DNA of 64,000 nt, from the NCBI RefSeq assembly GCF_007097145.1, contig NZ_VJVZ01000003.1, positions 186,001-250,000 on the forward strand, in the 5' to 3' direction. Source of the stretch: Flavobacterium zepuense. Its GTDB lineage: Bacteria; Bacteroidota; Bacteroidia; Flavobacteriales; Flavobacteriaceae. The translations under genes and the position numbers were made by a program. Positions 61,321-64,000 of the stretch are shown one piece after another (positions within the stretch are counted from its first letter, which is position 1; every line of letters begins with the position of its first letter). The notes below the pieces were generated by a model, which saw only the letters and a program-made list of their open reading frames with translations, was not told the origin of the DNA and did not search any database.

Positions 61321-62010
61321 TTAACTTTTAAAAGTAATTTTCTGTATTATTAAATCTTTCATAGTGATTATTTCACCATAAAATGATGTGTCATTTATGA
61401 TTTCAGTTATTTCTTTCACTAAAACATTAATTCTTTCTTGTGAAAAATTAAATTCATATCTATTAGGATTACCTTTTGCCTTATAATCATTTAGAATTAT
61501 GTCTCTATATTTTAAAGATATATTATTCAGATGATTTAAAAAAACTTTATTTTTATTAATGATATCAGCATATAAAACTTGCAATTCTTTTTCAATAAAA
61601 TTTATATAATTAATTGAATACCCATGCTTTAATCTGAATTGAGAATTAATTTGATAAAATGACATACTATCCTGATAACCTGAACATTTTGCATTCAAAC
61701 AAAAACAATCATTAAAGTTTACATCTACACCAATATCTTTTAAAAAAATTGTTTGAAATACACATCCCGAAATTGTACTGATGAGACAAAATGAAGTCAA
61801 TTGTATATCATTAACCATGTCTGTAAATTTTACTGAAGGAATAATTTTAACACCACCACCCCACTTGAATGTAGAAATTGCATTAGAATGAAAATTTGCA
61901 AAAAAACTTTCGAACTCATAGTTATTATAATATTCAATTTGAATGATATCAATACATAAATGACCGAACTCATGCCATAGTAATCTTTGTAAATCCGTCT
62001 GAAAATCCAT
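61321..62010 (-). CDS. Stand-alone M41-like (FtsH-protease-type) metallopeptidase-like protein
   Basis: 229 aa, no AAA+ domain and no signal peptide. HEFGH at residues 13-17 gives the zinc ligands and Glu. About 60 residues later TISGCVFQTIF parallels the GGxxAE region of FtsH, and CSGYQDSMSFYQI places Asp114 like the third zinc ligand (TGxxND) of M41 peptidases. The AT-rich composition contrasts with recG beside it. The ATG at 62010 puts HEFGH very near the N-terminus. Substrate and activity unproven. Confidence 0.6.
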   Translation of the reverse strand: MDFQTDLQRLLWHEFGHLCIDIIQIEYYNNYEFESFFANFHSNAISTFKWGGGVKIIPSVKFTDMVNDIQLTSFCLISTISGCVFQTIFLKDIGVDVNFNDCFCLNAKCSGYQDSMSFYQINSQFRLKHGYSINYINFIEKELQVLYADIINKNKVFLNHLNNISLKYRDIILNDYKAKGNPNRYEFNFSQERINVLVKEITEIINDTSFYGEIITMKDLIIQKITFKS

Positions 62011-62160
62011 TGCAATTTTTCGGATAAAAATAATCAATTATAATATATTATTATTTAGGCTACATTCCTAAATGTTAAAGCCATGCGTTCTAAAAATTGG
62101 ATTTTTTTGGACTTAGCAACCATTATCAAAATCCATATTTAAAACTTTTCAGTAATACCT

Positions 62161-62168
62161 TATCTTTG
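62161..62168 (+). promoter_or_regulatory. recG -7 promoter box
   Basis: TATCTTTG, exact TAnnTTTG match, 59 bp before the recG ATG. The predicted start falls at the foot of the hairpin at 62174. Confidence 0.6.
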
Positions 62169-62173
62169 CGCAT

Positions 62174-62204
62174 AAGACCGCCTGCCTATAGAGCAGGCGG
62201 TCTT
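62174..62204 (+). promoter_or_regulatory. Stable hairpin at predicted 5' end of recG mRNA
   Basis: Perfect 12-bp stem AAGACCGCCTGC / GCAGGCGGTCTT with a 7-base loop. No T-run follows, so it does not look like a terminator for + transcription. It would sit at the very 5' end of the recG leader. Confidence 0.6.
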
Positions 62205-62227
62205 GATTACTCTTAAAGGATAAGTTA

Positions 62228-64000
62228 ATGAACAACCTTCTCGAAACCCCCATAGAATACCTAAAAGGTGTGGGTCCGGCGCGCGGTGAGCAGCTCCGGA
62301 AAGAGTTGGGCATTTTTAAATATGCCGATTTGCTAAACCTTTTTCCTAACCGATATATAGACCGTACCCGCTATTACCGCATTAACGAGCTGACGAATAG
62401 CGGTGCAGAGGTTCAGGTGGTGGGCAAGGTTATCAATATTAAAACCGTTGGCGACAAGCGCACCCGCCTGGTGGCCACTTTTACCGATGGTACGGGCGAG
62501 ATGGAACTGGTGTGGTTTCAGGGGCAGAAATGGATACGGGAAAACCTTAAGCTTAACGTGCCTTATGTGATATTTGGTAAGGCAACCGCCTTTAATGGAC
62601 TGTTTAACATGGCGCACCCCGAAATGGAGCCCCTTGCCGAACACGAGGCCAGCCTGCGCAGCGCAATGCAGCCCATTTACCCAAGCACCGAGAAGCTTAC
62701 GCAGCGCGGCATTACCAACAAAGTGGTTAACAAAATGATGCAGCAGCTCTTTACCGAGACACAGGCCCTGTTTACCGACAGCCTCCCTGCATCTATTATA
62801 AATGAGTTGCAGCTGATACCTAAAAATGCAGCGTTGTTTAACATACACTTTCCTAAAAGTCAGGAGTTGCTGGCAAAGGCGCAATTCAGGTTAAAGTTTG
62901 AGGAGCTGTTCTTTATTCAGCTACAGCTTATTACAAAAAATCTGGTACGCAAGCACAAAATAAAAGGGCATCCTTTTGGTAACGTGGGCGAGTATTTTAC
63001 TACGTTTTACAACAACCACCTTCCGTTTGACCTGACAGGCGCGCAAAAACGCGTGCTTAAAGAAATACGTAACGACATGGGCCAGGCTGCCCAAATGAAC
63101 CGCCTGCTGCAGGGCGATGTGGGTTCGGGTAAAACCATTGTGGCGCTCATGAGTATGCTGTTGGCACTGGATAACGGCTTTCAGGCATGCCTAATGGCCC
63201 CTACCGAGATCTTGGCAAACCAACATTTTATCGGGTTGAGCGAACTTGCCGCCCCACTGGGCATCAATATAAAAATACTTACAGGCTCTACCAAAACATC
63301 CGAACGCCGCATTATTCATGAAGCATTAGAGGATGGCAGCCTGCACATCATCATCGGCACCCATGCCTTGTTAGAAGATAAAGTACAATTCAAAAATTTA
63401 GGGCTGGCAATAATCGATGAGCAGCACCGCTTTGGCGTAGAGCAGCGCAGCAAACTTTGGCAAAAAAACGAGATTCCGCCGCACGTGTTGGTCATGACAG
63501 CCACCCCTATTCCGCGTACGCTGGCCATGAGCCTGTATGGCGACCTGGACGTGTCGGTAATCGATGAGCTTCCGCCGGGGCGTAAGCCTATCCAAACGGT
63601 TCATAGGTTCGACAGCAACCGCTTAAAGGTGTGGAAATTCCTTAAAGATGAAATTGCCAAAGGCAGACAGATCTATATCGTATACCCATTGATACAGGAA
63701 AGCGAAAAAATGGATTACAAAGACCTTATGGACGGCTATGAGAGTATTTCGCGTGATTTTCCGCTGCCGCAATACAGCGTTAGCATTGTTCACGGGCAAA
63801 TGAAGCCCGCCGACAAGGACAGCGAAATGGCGCGGTTTTCGGCAGGTAAAACCAATATTATGGTAGCCACTACGGTTATAGAGGTAGGCGTTAACGTACC
63901 CAATGCCAGCGTTATGGTTATAGAAAGTGCCGAGCGTTTTGGGCTTTCGCAATTGCACCAGCTCAGGGGTCGTGTGGGCCGGGGTGCCGACCAGTCTTAC
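62228..64000 (+). CDS. recG: ATP-dependent DNA helicase RecG (3'-partial)
   Basis: Reverses stalled replication forks and branch-migrates Holliday junctions. 591 residues are visible and the frame runs off the right edge; full RecG is about 700. N-terminal helix-hairpin-helix PIEYLKGVGPARGEQLRKELG, OB wedge domain (VVGKVINIKTVGDKR), Walker A GDVGSGKTIVAL (near residue 298), DEQHRFG box in motif II, MTATPIPRTLAM in motif III, then QLHQLRGRVGRG in motif VI at the cut. The ATG is at 62228. Confidence 0.97.
   Translation, partial: MNNLLETPIEYLKGVGPARGEQLRKELGIFKYADLLNLFPNRYIDRTRYYRINELTNSGAEVQVVGKVINIKTVGDKRTRLVATFTDGTGEMELVWFQGQKWIRENLKLNVPYVIFGKATAFNGLFNMAHPEMEPLAEHEASLRSAMQPIYPSTEKLTQRGITNKVVNKMMQQLFTETQALFTDSLPASIINELQLIPKNAALFNIHFPKSQELLAKAQFRLKFEELFFIQLQLITKNLVRKHKIKGHPFGNVGEYFTTFYNNHLPFDLTGAQKRVLKEIRNDMGQAAQMNRLLQGDVGSGKTIVALMSMLLALDNGFQACLMAPTEILANQHFIGLSELAAPLGINIKILTGSTKTSERRIIHEALEDGSLHIIIGTHALLEDKVQFKNLGLAIIDEQHRFGVEQRSKLWQKNEIPPHVLVMTATPIPRTLAMSLYGDLDVSVIDELPPGRKPIQTVHRFDSNRLKVWKFLKDEIAKGRQIYIVYPLIQESEKMDYKDLMDGYESISRDFPLPQYSVSIVHGQMKPADKDSEMARFSAGKTNIMVATTVIEVGVNVPNASVMVIESAERFGLSQLHQLRGRVGRGADQSY

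Noticed and set aside
62333-62884. Minus-strand open frame within recG
   Set aside because: It is antisense to a well-conserved helicase domain and its translation resembles no protein family.
1-64000. tRNA, rRNA, riboswitches, prophage and insertion sequences
   Set aside because: Reading the intergenic stretches showed no cloverleaf, rRNA segment, transposase or integrase, and no manganese-riboswitch-like element was seen before terC.

Overview
This 64-kb window reads as a chromosomal segment of a Flavobacteriaceae bacterium (Bacteroidota), most likely Flavobacterium or a close relative. Supporting evidence: a fused E1 alpha-beta 2-oxoacid dehydrogenase, Bacteroidota -7 promoter elements of the form TAnnTTTG upstream of many genes, scarce Shine-Dalgarno signals, OmpA with thrombospondin-3 repeats, YfhO, DUF4293, DUF6146-like and TIGR02757 proteins, a Rho factor with a long Lys/Ala/Pro insertion, and many lipoproteins of Bacteroidota type. 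No rRNA, tRNA, CRISPR array, insertion sequence or prophage was seen. Both ends are cut through genes: the E1 dehydrogenase on the left and recG on the right.

Layout. 0-9 kb: E1 dehydrogenase, an aldehyde dehydrogenase, an OmpA-type porin, a META-domain lipoprotein, a von Willebrand A membrane protein and fabG. 9-16.2 kb: a tellurium/stress-resistance (ter) operon on the minus strand, read as HAD phosphatase, phosphoribosyltransferase, TerD, TerD, TelA, an unknown protein, TerD, TerD, TerC. 16.2-20.2 kb: small housekeeping and stress-type genes, including a 46-aa gene, a YtxH-like protein and a lipoprotein MsrA. 20.3-29 kb: LolD overlapping the first of two tandem paralogous polytopic membrane proteins, TIGR02757, a heavy-metal-associated protein, a ClC channel with a possible 35-aa leader peptide, an S26 peptidase-like protein without the usual lysine, and a divergent quinone reductase/HxlR regulator pair.

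29-34 kb is a glycan-degradation patch: GH39, a carbohydrate-esterase-like hydrolase and a GH30 lipoprotein. 34-38.9 kb holds MepB, a glycosyltransferase and YfhO. 39-42.5 kb is a complete bacteriophytochrome light-sensing operon: single-domain response regulator, heme oxygenase and phytochrome histidine kinase. After that come rho, DUF4293 and a D-lactate-dehydrogenase-like gene. 46.3-49 kb carries a two-gene module (lipoprotein plus outer-membrane beta-barrel) present twice in tandem. truA, an MsbA-like exporter and dihydrolipoyl dehydrogenase surround an AT-rich two-gene cassette at 52.5-54.1 kb (methyltransferase fold plus an unknown protein). The last stretch has a CarboxypepD-like gene broken by an in-frame TGA, a very lysine-rich small protein, cysteine desulfurase, a zinc-finger/FAD monooxygenase fusion, an AT-rich stand-alone HEFGH protein resembling the FtsH protease domain, and recG with a strong hairpin at the predicted 5' end of its mRNA.

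Most genes look vertically inherited, with balanced codon use. The best candidates for undescribed biology are the 52.5-54.1 kb cassette, the duplicated lipoprotein/barrel module, the M41-like protein, the unknown member of the ter operon, the CxxCxGxG-monooxygenase fusion, and two intergenic elements that each hold a pair of AT-rich motifs exactly 84 bp apart.
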